This document shows, piece by piece, positions 52,501-62,867 of a stretch of 64,000 bases of DNA. The stretch spans positions 465,497 through 529,496 of the forward strand of contig VLTH01000001.1 of the NCBI GenBank assembly GCA_008125075.1, given 5' to 3'. Positions within the stretch are counted from its first letter, which is position 1. Each line of letters begins with the position of its first letter. This DNA comes from Acetivibrio alkalicellulosi. GTDB taxonomy: Bacteria > Bacillota > Clostridia > Acetivibrionales > Acetivibrionaceae. The notes under the pieces were generated by a model. It had not been told where the DNA came from. It saw only the letters and a list, made by a program, of their open reading frames with translations, and made no database searches. A program made the translations under genes and the position numbers.

Positions 52501-54504
52501 ATGAAGCTTAATTTATCAAAAAAAATTGCTTTATTTGTAGGTATTCTTGTTGTATTAGTTTCATTAACTATAGGTCTTATTTCTCTTAAAATTTCATCGG
52601 ATGCTATAGTTTATGAAGTGGAACAGGCTATGATTCAGTATTCAAACGAGGGAGCTAAACGTATTGATACTTACATTGATGTAAGTTTAGCAGCTTTATA
52701 TGAAGTAGCAAACAGAGAGAGAACAAGAACAATGAATTTAGAAATTCAAATAGATTCTTTAAAAGAAGATGTAGAAAGATTAGGTTATATGGATATGGCG
52801 GTAGTATTTCCTGATGGAACTGCTCATTATGTTTTAGATGGAGGAACAGCTGATTTAGGAGATAGAAATTATATTATAAGAGGATTTCAAGGAGAAGCAA
52901 ATGTATCTGACCCATTAGTAAGTAGAGTAACAGGAAGAGTAGTTATGATGTATGCAGCACCAATTGAAGTTAATGGGAAAATAGAAGGTGTTTTGATTGG
53001 ACGAAGAGACGGAGCAACTTTAAATGATATTACTGATCAATTAGGTTTAGGCGATAATGGTTTTGCTTTTATATTAGGGGCAGATGGTACAGTATACTCC
53101 CATCCAGATAGAGAATTTGTAATGGAACAGAGAAATGTCTTTACGGAGATTGAGACTGATGAAAGCCTAAAGGACTTAGGAATAGCTTTGCAAAAATTAG
53201 GATTAGGAAATACAGGTTTGGCAAATCACAGGTTTATGGAAGTCAATTATATTACAGCGATATCACAAATACATAATTCAGAATGGAGTCTTGGAATTGC
53301 AGCTGATAGAAGTAAAGTTTTAAATAGAATAACTTATTTAAGAAACATGATGTTAATTGCTTTTTTTGCAATACTCATATTAGGAGTAATTGCCTCAATT
53401 GTTTTAGCTAAATCTATTTCAAAACCAATTACTTATTTAGTAGATATAATCAAAAAAATGTCTGAATATGATCTGATACTCAATAGTGATCATAGTGCTA
53501 TGAAGTCTATAAACAGATCCGATGAAATAGGGGTTATGACGAGAGCTGTAGTAAAAATGCAAAATAATCTTATAAACCTTGTTAAAAACGTAACTGAATT
53601 ATCTCAAAAATTAGCTTCATCTTCTGAGGAATTATTAACTAACAGTCAGCAGTCAGCAGAAACAGCAGGAGAAATAGCAAAAACTATTGAGGAAATATCA
53701 AAAGGCGCAAGCGAACAGGCACAAGAAAATGAAAAAGGGGTAGAGGGGATTACGGCATTAGGTGAGTATATAGAAGAGACAAAAAGAATGAGGAATAATT
53801 TAAACGGTAGCATAGATAATGTTGATATACTAAAAAACGAGGGTATTAATATTTTAAAAGATTTAGTAGAAAAAACAATGGATAGTAGTAAGGCAGCCGA
53901 GGAAATGAATTCTGTAGTATTAGAAACAAATAAAAGCGCAATAGAAATACAGGATGCAAGTGAAATGCTAAAAAACATAGCGTCTCAAACTAATATGCTG
54001 GCTTTAAATGCTTCTATTGAAGCAGCTAGGGCGGGAGACATGGGTAAAGGTTTTGCAGTTGTAGCTGAAGAAATTAGACGTCTTGCAGAGCAATCTGGAA
54101 GGTTTACTGACAAAATTTTAAAAGTAATTAAGGAGTTGAATGGAAAAAGTCAGAGTGCTGTTCAGATTATGGATGAAGCAAGTAAGGTAGTTGAATGTCA
54201 AAATATGATTGTTGAAAACACAAACACTAAATTTGAAGGTATTTCTAACTCAATAGAAGATATGAAAGGGTTAATCCAATTATTAAATGAATCTAGCAAA
54301 AAAATGGAAATGAAGAAGGAAAATATTATTAGTACCATAGAAAATTTATCGGCCATTTCTCAGCAAAATGCCGCTGGAACTCAGGAAGCAGCTGCATCGG
54401 TTGAAGAGCAGACAGCTTCTATTATGGAAATAGCAAATTCTACTGATTTTCTATCTGACTTAGCTCAAGAAATGATGATGTCAATTGAAAAGTTTAAATA
54501 TTAA
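52501..54504 (+). CDS. Methyl-accepting chemotaxis protein with dCache sensor
   Basis: 667 residues. TM1 (about 8-28), a double Cache extracellular domain (about 35-275; [52 protein letters not shown]), TM2 (about 282-303), HAMP (about 304-360), and the long signalling coiled coil with the hairpin tip [29 protein letters not shown], noted as [16 protein letters not shown] then [15 protein letters not shown]. dCache receptors typically sense amino acids or small acids. It has no neighbouring che gene, so it is an orphan receptor. AAGGAAGG precedes the ATG. Confidence 0.95.
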   Translation: MKLNLSKKIALFVGILVVLVSLTIGLISLKISSDAIVYEVEQAMIQYSNEGAKRIDTYIDVSLAALYEVANRERTRTMNLEIQIDSLKEDVERLGYMDMAVVFPDGTAHYVLDGGTADLGDRNYIIRGFQGEANVSDPLVSRVTGRVVMMYAAPIEVNGKIEGVLIGRRDGATLNDITDQLGLGDNGFAFILGADGTVYSHPDREFVMEQRNVFTEIETDESLKDLGIALQKLGLGNTGLANHRFMEVNYITAISQIHNSEWSLGIAADRSKVLNRITYLRNMMLIAFFAILILGVIASIVLAKSISKPITYLVDIIKKMSEYDLILNSDHSAMKSINRSDEIGVMTRAVVKMQNNLINLVKNVTELSQKLASSSEELLTNSQQSAETAGEIAKTIEEISKGASEQAQENEKGVEGITALGEYIEETKRMRNNLNGSIDNVDILKNEGINILKDLVEKTMDSSKAAEEMNSVVLETNKSAIEIQDASEMLKNIASQTNMLALNASIEAARAGDMGKGFAVVAEEIRRLAEQSGRFTDKILKVIKELNGKSQSAVQIMDEASKVVECQNMIVENTNTKFEGISNSIEDMKGLIQLLNESSKKMEMKKENIISTIENLSAISQQNAAGTQEAAASVEEQTASIMEIANSTDFLSDLAQEMMMSIEKFKY

Positions 54505-54514
54505 TAGTAGATAT

Positions 54515-54566
54515 AAAAAACTCTTGTCCCATTATATATTTATAGTAATGGGACAAGAGTTTTTTA
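54515..54566 (+). terminator. MCP gene terminator
   Basis: AAAAAACTCTTGTCCCATTA faces its complement, ending in T6: a perfect 19-bp stem. Confidence 0.95.
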
Positions 54567-54660
54567 AAATAAGTTTTCCAGTAGCATGGCAAGTAAATAT
54601 ATTTATATTAAATTATAATCAATTCAAAGTAAATTAAATTCATTTAATTACAATTAAACA

Positions 54661-54689
54661 TTGACAAAATATATAATGAATAATAGAAT
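54661..54689 (+). promoter_or_regulatory. ahcY promoter
   Basis: TTGACA (54661-54666), 17 bases, TAGAAT (54684-54689). The leader of about 120 bases shows no recognised riboswitch. Confidence 0.78.
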
Positions 54690-54819
54690 TAAGATAAGTA
54701 AAGCAACTTGTTAATTTCTTGAAAAACAATGGTTTAGAAGTATTATTAAACCAGAGGAGATTTTTATTTTCAAAACACAAAAAATGTTTAAATTGTAACA
54801 TTACGAGGAGGTAACTAGA

Positions 54820-56220
54820 TTGGATTATAAAATTGCAGATTTGAATTTATGGGAATGGGGAAGAAAAGAAATAGAAATAGCAGAAAAAGAAATGCCTGGA
54901 CTTATGGCTATAAGAGAAAAATATGCTAAAGAACAGCCATTAAAAGGTGTGAGGATTTCAGGGTCTTTGCATATGACTATACAAACGGCTGTACTAATTG
55001 AAACCCTTGTTGCACTTGGAGCAAATGTAAGATGGGCCAGTTGTAATATATTTTCAACACAGGATCATGCAGCGGCAGCAATAGTAAAAGCAGGTGTGCC
55101 AGTATTTGCCTGGAAGGGTGAAACTCTTGAAGAATACTGGTGGTGTACCGAGCAGATGCTTACGTTTCCAGGTGGACTAGGCCCTCAACTAATTGTTGAT
55201 GATGGTGGAGATGCAACTTTATTTATTCATAGAGGATATCAGGCAGAGAAGGATCCATCAATACTAGATGAATATACAGATAATGAAGAACTTAAAATTA
55301 TTAATAGATTACTTAAAGAGGGGCTTGAAAAAGGCAGTCAAAAGTGGCACAATGTAGTTAAAGATTGGAAAGGGGTTTCGGAAGAAACTACAACTGGAGT
55401 ACACAGGCTCTATCAGATGATGGAAAGAGGAGAGCTTCTTGTTCCAGCTATAAATGTTAATGATTCTGTTACTAAGTCAAAATTTGACAATTTATATGGA
55501 TGCAGAGAATCCCTAGTTGATGGAATAAAAAGAGCAACTGATGTAATGGTTGCTGGAAAAGTTGCCGTTGTATGTGGTTATGGTGATGTTGGAAAAGGCT
55601 CAGCACAATCTTTAAAAGGTTTAGGAGCAAGAGTAATTGTTACTGAAATAGATCCAATCTGTGCATTGCAGGCAGCTATGGAGGGGTATGAAGTTAAAAC
55701 TATTGAAGATACTCTTGGAGTAGGAGATATTTATGTAACAACTACAGGAAATAAAGATGTTATAACTATTGATCATATGAACAAAATGAAGGATCAAGCG
55801 ATTGTGTGTAATATAGGTCATTTTGATAATGAAATTCAAATGTCTAAACTTAACAACTACCAGGGTATAAAAAAAATTAATATCAAGCCTCAAGTAGATA
55901 AGTATGTTTTCCCAGAAGGTCATGAAATATTTATATTAGCAGAAGGTAGGTTGGTAAATCTTGGTTGCGCCACGGGGCATCCATCTTTTGTAATGTCAAA
56001 TAGTTTTTCAAATCAGACACTAGCACAAATTGACTTATGGGAAAACAAAGATAAATATGAACCAAAAGTTTATATTTTATCCAAAAAACTAGATGAAGAA
56101 GTTGCCAGACTTCATCTTGAAAAAATAGGAGTTAAGTTAACAAGACTTACCAAGGAGCAAGCAGATTACTTAGGTGTTCCTGTAGAAGGTCCATATAAAC
56201 CAGAGCATTATAAGTACTAA
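54820..56220 (+). CDS. ahcY: Adenosylhomocysteinase
   Basis: 466 residues. SAH hydrolase signatures are [57 protein letters not shown] with catalytic Lys/Asp, the NAD-binding [14 protein letters not shown], and GHFDNEI. It cleaves S-adenosylhomocysteine to adenosine and homocysteine in the methyl cycle. The start is TTG at 54820 with GAGGAGGT. Most Firmicutes use Pfs/LuxS for this, so the presence of ahcY is a lineage trait. It has its own promoter. Confidence 0.95.
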   Translation: MDYKIADLNLWEWGRKEIEIAEKEMPGLMAIREKYAKEQPLKGVRISGSLHMTIQTAVLIETLVALGANVRWASCNIFSTQDHAAAAIVKAGVPVFAWKGETLEEYWWCTEQMLTFPGGLGPQLIVDDGGDATLFIHRGYQAEKDPSILDEYTDNEELKIINRLLKEGLEKGSQKWHNVVKDWKGVSEETTTGVHRLYQMMERGELLVPAINVNDSVTKSKFDNLYGCRESLVDGIKRATDVMVAGKVAVVCGYGDVGKGSAQSLKGLGARVIVTEIDPICALQAAMEGYEVKTIEDTLGVGDIYVTTTGNKDVITIDHMNKMKDQAIVCNIGHFDNEIQMSKLNNYQGIKKINIKPQVDKYVFPEGHEIFILAEGRLVNLGCATGHPSFVMSNSFSNQTLAQIDLWENKDKYEPKVYILSKKLDEEVARLHLEKIGVKLTRLTKEQADYLGVPVEGPYKPEHYKY

Positions 56221-56334
56221 GAACTATTATTTAACCCCTAAACCTCAAAGAACGGATTCATATTATGGTTGCTATATTAAAGTTTGATTTAATATGTGGG
56301 GGGTTAAAATATAGTTAATATATTGATTTATTTA

Positions 56335-56371
56335 AAGATTCCTTTATAATTTCATTTATAGAGGAATTTTT
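56335..56371 (+). terminator. Terminator downstream of ahcY
   Basis: AAGATTCCTTTATA faces TTATAGAGGAATTTTT. Confidence 0.7.
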
Positions 56372-56374
56372 AGG

Positions 56375-56481
56375 TAAGGCTCGGCTAAAGAATTACTTCC
56401 TCTTTTTCGCGTAACGCATGTGGTAATGAAAGCGTTGGAAGTGAAAACTTAGAGGAAGTTATTTTTAAACGATGCCTAAGG
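56375..56481 (+). repeat. Family D repeat, single copy
   Basis: AAGGCTCGGCTAAAGAATTAC, here split as AAGGCTCGGC and TAAAGAATTACTTCCTC, then TTTTTCGCGTAACGC, GCGTTGGAAGTGAAAAC, TTAGAGGAAGTTATTTTT and ACGATGCCTAAG. It is about 95 percent identical to the tandem units at 62881-63084. TTACTTCCTCT pairs with AGAGGAAGTTA to give a long hairpin. Confidence 0.85.
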
Positions 56482-56557
56482 AATATATGAGATATTACTT
56501 CCATTTTTCGCAGGGAATATTTTACATTTATAAAAAATGTAGGGGGATGGAGTATAG

Positions 56558-56637
56558 TCCCTTTTAAGTCTTTCACCTTGTTCTAAGACTTCTAATAAGG
56601 CCTGTGTTGAAATAGTAGTGTGACTTATATTTTCACC
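56558..56637 (-). repeat. Family A repeat, reversed, near full length
   Basis: Read on the minus strand: AATATAAGTCACACTACTATTT, as AATATAAGTC and CTACTATTTC, then AGGCCTTATTAGAAG, TCTTAGAACAAGGTGAAAG and ACTTAAAAGGG. It joins both halves in the same order as 52234-52349. Confidence 0.7.
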
Positions 56638-56664
56638 CTAAATAAATATAAGGGGGATTTTTGG

Positions 56665-59427
56665 ATGAAGGGTACTAAAATCACTGACTATTTTACTAAA
56701 CTTATACTTTCTACGCTTATGAGTTTTAGTTTAGTTTTTCCACTTACTACAACTCTGGAGTTTTCCTACAAATATTATGAAGTTGCTGTATTGTCCCTGA
56801 TTATATTGGTGCTTTTATCCATAATGCTTATAACTCCAAAAATTACTAAAGTGGCATCAATTAGTATTCCTTTTATTCTTTTGGCATTGATCATATATTT
56901 ATTTATAAAAGACATTTTATATTATGTCTATGATCCATTTATTTGGTTAGCTGACTATATTAAAGGAGTTGAAAATATAAATGAAAGCTATTCAATGTTA
57001 ATTACTATTTTATTTAATATAGGATTATCTTTTTTTGTATTTATTTTCACATTTAAAAAGTTTAATTTTATAATTATAGCTATAGTCGGTGTAGCTATAT
57101 TTTCATCACAATGGGCCTTTAGATTTTTTGTAGATAGAGCATATATTTCTTTTTATACATTTTCTGCGTCAATTTTGGTGTACTATTTTCTCCATATTTA
57201 TTATAGAAAATCAAAAGAAAATTCCATTAATGTGGCAAGTTTTACAAGCTTTTTTAGTTTTGTACTTCCAATATCCATACTGATAATTATTATAACAAAT
57301 TTTATTCCAGCAAGCTCTACACCTATTAAATGGGGATGGATGGATGGTATAATAGAAAATGTATACAACAGTATTAATCTCAGATTAATAGGTGACGGTA
57401 AATTTTCAGATATAAAAGGAATGGGTATGTTCTCCTTGAAATATATAGGATTTGGTAGTAGTGAATCGTTAGGAGGAGATATGAGGATTGACAACACCAA
57501 GGTGTTAGAAGTTGAATCTGAGGAAAGAATTTATTTAAGGGGACGTTCGAGTAATCTCTATAAAGACAATAGATGGGATTTGTCATATAATAATGATCCT
57601 GATGATATATTTGAGTTTTCCAATCTGAATGATTTATATAATTTCAATAATTTAAAATTATCAAAGATAAATTATTGCATAATGTTTGGCAACGAAAAAC
57701 CCAGTTATAAAAGCATAGGAGGTTTTTGGTTTGACCAGCTTTCATTATATGAGCAGTCAAATGTTGTGAAAGTTACTTATAAGGATATTAAAACCACATC
57801 AATATTCTCACCTTTGATAGTTGGTAGTTTTGAATTTGAGGAGAAAATCAAAAAAGACTTGATAAATGTAAATATTGACAAAATATTGCATTATGATGAT
57901 TCTTTTAAATCAGATTATTCATATTCTTTTTCAAGTTTATATATGAATACAGATTCCTGGTATTTTGGGACATTTATGCCAATGAGTTACGAGGGATTAT
58001 ATTATAACCAATTTATTAATATAATAAAAACCATAAGTGATTTTATAATTGAAAACCCCTATACTGAATTAAAAAATTATTTTGAAGAAAATTACCATAT
58101 AGACTCAGATGAATTAAATGATGTATACTTAGATAGAAATATGATTGAGAGAGCTGAGTTTTCACAGCATAATCGTTTACTTTCTCACTATTATCTTTCT
58201 AATTTAGATGATATGTCTATATTAGAAGTATTGATTGCATCGTTATTTTCAGATTTAAATAGTATTGATGACTATAAAACTGATAAATTTAAGTCTAGAT
58301 TTATAAGTTTTATTGGGGATTATTTATTTTTAGAGTTTGCTGACTATGGATATGATATTAATTTCTTTTATAATTATGCTGAACAGGCATATTATGAATT
58401 GCCATTTGATCTAGTTGATTATTACCTTGTCAACAAGTATTTTGCTGCTTATTCAAGTTTTGTTTTTGATAATTATACATTTATACCCCAAACTGTACCT
58501 GATAGGGTATATGAACTTGCAAATGATATAATAAAAGGAGAAACAAATAATTATGAAAAGGCCAAAGCAATAGAAAAATACCTTTCTGAGAATTATTTTT
58601 ACACTTTACTTCCTGGAAATACACCCGACGAAAGGGATTTTGTAGATTATTTTCTCTTTGATATTGAAGAAGGATATTGTACTTACTTTGCAACATCAAT
58701 GGCAATTCTTGCAAGGTGTGTGGGTATACCAACTAGATATATAGAAGGATACAGACTGCCCCTAAATAAATCAGAGAATGGTATATATGAAGTTACAAAC
58801 AGAGAAGCTCATGCTTGGGTAGAAGCATACTTTGAAGGCATTGGCTGGATCACTTTTGAACCAACCGCCACCTATAACTTTACATTTTACAACCCTGATT
58901 CAACTCCTCCACCCTATTTGATGAACCAGGTACGTTCTGATAGTATACCCCGTGATTATATTTTTGATACTCCAGATGACATAATTCAATACCCTTTGTA
59001 TAATGATGAAGACCAGAGAGAAAGAAGCTTACTTATTATTTTAGCAGTATTACTTGTTATATCAATAATTCTACTTATTGTTATTTTTAATATGCTAAGA
59101 CGTAAATTAAAACTTCGAAAACTGTATAAGATGAGCTCGCGTGAATGTATAATTAAATTATATGAGCACTACTTAAGAGTTTTGCATCAGCAAAAAAAAC
59201 CTATCATGGATGGAGAAACTCCACTTGAATATGCAAAAAGGATAGATGCCTATGGATATTTTTATCCTTATAGCTTTAGTGAAATTGCAGATGTATTTGT
59301 CAAAGCAAGATACAGTCAACAGGAAATGACGGAAGAAGAAAAAGAAAAAGTTTTTAAATTCTATAAGAATATATTAGATTTTACCCGAAAAAACTTAAAG
59401 CTAAAATACTTGTTTTGGGTATTTTAG
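56665..59427 (+). CDS. TgpA-like membrane transglutaminase-domain protein
   Basis: About 920 residues. Six or seven N-terminal helices (about 12-205), a large extracytoplasmic region (about 225-775) and one more helix (about 790-812), followed by a cytoplasmic tail of about 105 residues (DUF4129-like, ETPLEYAKRI). The transglutaminase core contains Cys672 (EEGYCTYFATSMA), His716 (NREAHAWVEAYF) and, in place of the usual Asp, Glu732 (WITFEPTAT), as in many TgpA relatives. The ATG at 56665 has AAGGGGGA upstream. Clostridial relatives usually sit with a MoxR ATPase and DUF58 gene; neither is here. A role as surface protease or cross-linker is inferred. Confidence 0.88.
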   Translation: MKGTKITDYFTKLILSTLMSFSLVFPLTTTLEFSYKYYEVAVLSLIILVLLSIMLITPKITKVASISIPFILLALIIYLFIKDILYYVYDPFIWLADYIKGVENINESYSMLITILFNIGLSFFVFIFTFKKFNFIIIAIVGVAIFSSQWAFRFFVDRAYISFYTFSASILVYYFLHIYYRKSKENSINVASFTSFFSFVLPISILIIIITNFIPASSTPIKWGWMDGIIENVYNSINLRLIGDGKFSDIKGMGMFSLKYIGFGSSESLGGDMRIDNTKVLEVESEERIYLRGRSSNLYKDNRWDLSYNNDPDDIFEFSNLNDLYNFNNLKLSKINYCIMFGNEKPSYKSIGGFWFDQLSLYEQSNVVKVTYKDIKTTSIFSPLIVGSFEFEEKIKKDLINVNIDKILHYDDSFKSDYSYSFSSLYMNTDSWYFGTFMPMSYEGLYYNQFINIIKTISDFIIENPYTELKNYFEENYHIDSDELNDVYLDRNMIERAEFSQHNRLLSHYYLSNLDDMSILEVLIASLFSDLNSIDDYKTDKFKSRFISFIGDYLFLEFADYGYDINFFYNYAEQAYYELPFDLVDYYLVNKYFAAYSSFVFDNYTFIPQTVPDRVYELANDIIKGETNNYEKAKAIEKYLSENYFYTLLPGNTPDERDFVDYFLFDIEEGYCTYFATSMAILARCVGIPTRYIEGYRLPLNKSENGIYEVTNREAHAWVEAYFEGIGWITFEPTATYNFTFYNPDSTPPPYLMNQVRSDSIPRDYIFDTPDDIIQYPLYNDEDQRERSLLIILAVLLVISIILLIVIFNMLRRKLKLRKLYKMSSRECIIKLYEHYLRVLHQQKKPIMDGETPLEYAKRIDAYGYFYPYSFSEIADVFVKARYSQQEMTEEEKEKVFKFYKNILDFTRKNLKLKYLFWVF

Positions 59428-59479
59428 TTAAAAAAACTATATTAAGAGTTGTTTCTGTTGTTATAAACTATAGCCAAAA

Positions 59480-60958
59480 TCATTCTATTATTGGTTGCCA
59501 CTTAATACTGTTTCCAATAACATGACAAGCGCGACCATTTTGTTTAGCTCGATATAGTAATTGATCAGTTGCTCCAATAAGCTGCTTTGCCATTTCATTA
59601 AAATATGACTGAGAAATAGGGCTATAAAAACCTGAGTCATAAATGTTTTGAATTTCCATTCCGCAAGCTCCCATACTACAATTAACAGGAAAATTACAGG
59701 AAGGACCTTCAACGAATTTGCCTTTTAGGTTTTCTCTAATTCTATCTAAAACTATGTGTGTGTTTTCTATAGGAGTATTAGGTAATAGGATGGCAAATTC
59801 GTCTCCACCGTAACGTCCTACAAAATCTGTAATTCGAGTAGATTTTTTAAGGACAGATCCCATAATGGACAAAGCTTGATCGCCTGCAAGGTGCCCTGCA
59901 GTATCATTAATATATTTGAGACCATCCATATCAAGCATAATAAGGCTTAAGGGCAATTGCTGTCTGAAAGATGTACGAAGCTCACGAAGAAGCCATTGTT
60001 CAAAAAAACTTCTGACATATGCACCTGTCAAAATATCAATTGTAGCTGTTGAAAATAAGCGTATATTTTGTATAGCTACGGCAGCTTGGTTTGAGAAAAC
60101 CTGCAGTATTTCTATATCGTGTTTGTTTTTTATGCATTGATCTAAATATATAATTCCAAGGACTGTATCGCCAACTAATAAAGGAATTACAGTATACTCG
60201 TTATTAAAATTTATATTTGCTTTTCGAAGTATGTCATATAGTTCTTTTACTTTTGGAGGTTCAAGGCACCCTTCTAAAGATCTAAATTCTGAAAATTTAC
60301 CTGTTGCAACACGTATTTCAAGAATAGTTTCTTCTTCTAACATTGCTAAAAAAGCATCTGATACAGGTGAAGTTATGTTTATGCTTTGATCTTCAGGTAA
60401 TATTGCCAAAAAGGAATTAACAGTACCCAATAAACCAGAAATTTGTAGCATTATACCGTGAAATAAGTTGTCAAGTGTTTGAATCTTATGTAATTCTGGG
60501 GTTACATCTAGTATATATTCTAATCCTTTACGGCTTTTATACAACATTTGTATTGTGTTTGACGCTTTTAATCCTACATCAACCCATAATAAAAGTTTCT
60601 CAGCGCCATCAGATTTATCGTGATATCCTTGAATATCAAGGCTTTTCATCATGTCACGAGGTGGATTTTCGCTTGAATAACCGGTTTGAAGTATAACTTG
60701 TATATAACTATTAAACTCTCGAAGCCTTGAAACTACTTCAGTGCTGGTTATATCACCACAAATAGAATAATCTAGTAGCAACAAATCAAAATGCTCTTTT
60801 CTAAGTAAATCAAGAGCTTTATTTCCCTCAGAGATAGTAATTACTTCATGACCTTCCTTAGATAGAAGTGATTGTACAGCCCCTCTATAATCTTCTTGAT
60901 TATCAACTAATAGTATTCGCTTACCACTTGATATTTTATTTTGTTTCATTCTAGTCAT
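59480..60958 (-). CDS. Response regulator with GAF and GGDEF domains
   Basis: 492 residues. A receiver domain (about 12-130; phospho-acceptor Asp in LLLLDYS, Lys in YHDKSDG), a GAF domain (about 150-310; YTVIPLLVGDTVLGIIYLD) and a GGDEF domain (about 320-480) with intact VGRYGGDEF. RITD four residues before matches the RxxD inhibitory site, so it should be a product-inhibited diguanylate cyclase. AAGGAGG stands nine bases before the ATG. No partner kinase gene adjoins it. Confidence 0.93.
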   Translation of the reverse strand: MTRMKQNKISSGKRILLVDNQEDYRGAVQSLLSKEGHEVITISEGNKALDLLRKEHFDLLLLDYSICGDITSTEVVSRLREFNSYIQVILQTGYSSENPPRDMMKSLDIQGYHDKSDGAEKLLLWVDVGLKASNTIQMLYKSRKGLEYILDVTPELHKIQTLDNLFHGIMLQISGLLGTVNSFLAILPEDQSINITSPVSDAFLAMLEEETILEIRVATGKFSEFRSLEGCLEPPKVKELYDILRKANINFNNEYTVIPLLVGDTVLGIIYLDQCIKNKHDIEILQVFSNQAAVAIQNIRLFSTATIDILTGAYVRSFFEQWLLRELRTSFRQQLPLSLIMLDMDGLKYINDTAGHLAGDQALSIMGSVLKKSTRITDFVGRYGGDEFAILLPNTPIENTHIVLDRIRENLKGKFVEGPSCNFPVNCSMGACGMEIQNIYDSGFYSPISQSYFNEMAKQLIGATDQLLYRAKQNGRACHVIGNSIKWQPIIE

Positions 60959-61041
60959 CTATTAAATCCTCCTTGACAATGTAAAACAAATTATAAGATA
61001 TTTATCGGCATAAGTTTATGCTTAATTAAGAGTTTCAATAG

Positions 61042-61096
61042 GACACTTTTGGCAGAGTGTATATCTTTCTTCACATTTGTTACATGCACCCGGGTG
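61042..61096 (+). repeat. Family B repeat, 3' portion
   Basis: TATCTTTCTTCACATTTGTTAC and ATGCACCCGGGTGCATAT; the last is itself a perfect palindrome (ATGCACCCGGGTGCAT). Confidence 0.7.
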
Positions 61097-61107
61097 CATA
61101 TCTTTAT

Positions 61108-61136
61108 TTGCAGCAGTAGATGCAGTATGTTATAAT
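61108..61136 (+). promoter_or_regulatory. Promoter of the second ABC-F gene
   Basis: TTGCAG (61108-61113), 17 bases, TATAAT (61131-61136). Confidence 0.75.
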
Positions 61137-61171
61137 AAAGCGGATAATTTAATAGATGAAAGGAATATGAT

Positions 61172-62788
61172 ATGATTAGCACTAGTGGTATATCACTTAG
61201 ATATGGTGGACGAGCACTATTTGAAAACGTCAATATAAAGTTTACTCCGGGAAACTGTTATGGACTTATTGGAGCAAATGGTTCAGGGAAATCAACTTTT
61301 TTGAAGATTTTATCAGGTGAAATTGAAGCTAATAAGGGAGAAGTTACAGTAACACCTGGGAACAGAATAGCAGTTTTAAAGCAGAATCATTTTGAGTATG
61401 ATGAATATGAAGTTTTAAAGACAGTTATATCTGGACATAAGAGACTTTGCGAATTAATTGAGGAAAAAGAATTGATGTATTCTAAGTCTGATTTTTCAGA
61501 GGAGGATGGAATCAAGATATCCGAACTTGAAGCAGAGTTTGCAGAATTAAATGGGTGGGAGGCAGAATCAGAAGCAGCTACTTTATTAAATGGCCTTGGA
61601 ATTTTGGAAGAATACCATCAAAAGAAAATGAAAGATATAGATGCAAATTTAAAGATAAGAGTGCTTTTAGCTCAAGCACTTTTTGGCAATCCTCACATTT
61701 TGCTTTTAGATGAGCCTACAAACCATTTAGATGTAGAGTCTATTACTTGGCTTGAAAACTTCTTATATAATTTTGAAAACACTGTTATTGTAGTATCCCA
61801 TGACAGACACTTTTTAAATAAAGTTTGTACTCATATTGCCGACATTGATTTTGGGAAAATACAGATTTATGTGGGTAATTATGATTTCTGGTATCAATCA
61901 AGCCAATTAGCACTTCAACAGGTAAAAGACATGAATAAGAAAACAGAAGCTAAAATAAAAGAGCTTCAAGAGTTTATTCAGCGTTTTAGTGCTAACGCAT
62001 CAAAATCAAAGCAGGCAACATCCAGAAAGAAACTTTTAGATAAGCTTACACTAGAGGATATCAGACCATCTTCTAGGAAATATCCTTTTGTTGATTTTAA
62101 GCCGGATAGGGAAGTTGGAAATGATCTTTTGTCTGTAAATAGTATTAATAAGAGCATAGATGGGGAGCTTATTTTAAACGATATAAGCTTTATTGCTAAT
62201 AAAGGTGACAAGATAGCATTTGTTGGACCTGACGGAATTGCCAAAACTATGTTTTTCAAAATTCTGATGGAAGAACTCATGCCTGACAGTGGTGAATTCA
62301 AATGGGGAATAACAACTTCACGAGAATACTTTCCAAAAGATAATTCAAAATACTTTGAAGGAGTCGACCTTAGTTTAGTTGACTGGTTGAGACAATTTTC
62401 AAAGGATCAAACAGAAACATTTTTAAGAGGATGGCTTGGAAGAATGTTGTTTTCGGGTGAAGAAGCTCTGAAAAAAGCCAGTGTGTTGTCGGGAGGAGAG
62501 AAAGTTCGATGTATGCTTTCTAAGATGATGCTTTCAGGAGCAAATGTTTTGTTATTTGACGAGCCTACAAACCATCTTGACTTAGAATCAATAACAGCAC
62601 TCAATAATGGTTTGATTAATTTTAAAGGCACAATACTTTTTGTATCCCAGGATCATCAGTTTATACAAACGGTAGCCAACAGGATTATGGAGATAACTCC
62701 TAAGGGTTTGATTGATAGACAAATGACCTATGATGAGTATCTTGAAAGTGAAGAAATATCCGCCCTAAGAAAAGAAATGTACAGCTAA
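61172..62788 (+). CDS. ABC-F protein (YkpA/YbiT-like) with one degenerate ATP site
   Basis: 538 residues, two ABC domains. Domain 1: GANGSGKST, DANLKIRVLLAQALF in the signature position (no SGG, as in YkpA relatives), LLLDEPTNHLD, VSHDR. Domain 2: Walker A GPDGIAKTM (352-360, Ala for the usual Gly), LSGGEKVRC, LLFDEPTNHLD, and Gln493 where the H-loop His belongs (FVSQDHQF). The linker has the ABC-F-typical RFSANASKSKQATSR. So the composite site of Walker A1 with signature 2 is intact, while Walker A2 with signature 1 is degenerate. Likely acts on ribosomes; the specific role is unknown. Confidence 0.88.
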   Translation: MISTSGISLRYGGRALFENVNIKFTPGNCYGLIGANGSGKSTFLKILSGEIEANKGEVTVTPGNRIAVLKQNHFEYDEYEVLKTVISGHKRLCELIEEKELMYSKSDFSEEDGIKISELEAEFAELNGWEAESEAATLLNGLGILEEYHQKKMKDIDANLKIRVLLAQALFGNPHILLLDEPTNHLDVESITWLENFLYNFENTVIVVSHDRHFLNKVCTHIADIDFGKIQIYVGNYDFWYQSSQLALQQVKDMNKKTEAKIKELQEFIQRFSANASKSKQATSRKKLLDKLTLEDIRPSSRKYPFVDFKPDREVGNDLLSVNSINKSIDGELILNDISFIANKGDKIAFVGPDGIAKTMFFKILMEELMPDSGEFKWGITTSREYFPKDNSKYFEGVDLSLVDWLRQFSKDQTETFLRGWLGRMLFSGEEALKKASVLSGGEKVRCMLSKMMLSGANVLLFDEPTNHLDLESITALNNGLINFKGTILFVSQDHQFIQTVANRIMEITPKGLIDRQMTYDEYLESEEISALRKEMYS

Positions 62789-62798
62789 AATTTGGACA

Positions 62799-62842
62799 GA
62801 GGTGCATTTTATAAATGTGAAGAAAAATATGCACCTCTATTC
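62799..62842 (-). repeat. Family B-like hairpin, reversed
   Basis: GAGGTGCATTTTATAAATGTG, shown as GAGGTGCAT and ATAAATGTGAAGAA, then AAATATGCACCTC. GAGGTGCAT faces ATGCACCTC, so this is also a terminator-like stem after the ABC-F gene. Confidence 0.6.
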
Positions 62843-62867
62843 CAGACTAGTTAAGGAATTTTAAAAG

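Noticed and set aside
54700-54819. Possible SAH or SAM riboswitch before ahcY
   Set aside because: I could not find the conserved stems or core of any known SAH or SAM class in the short leader.
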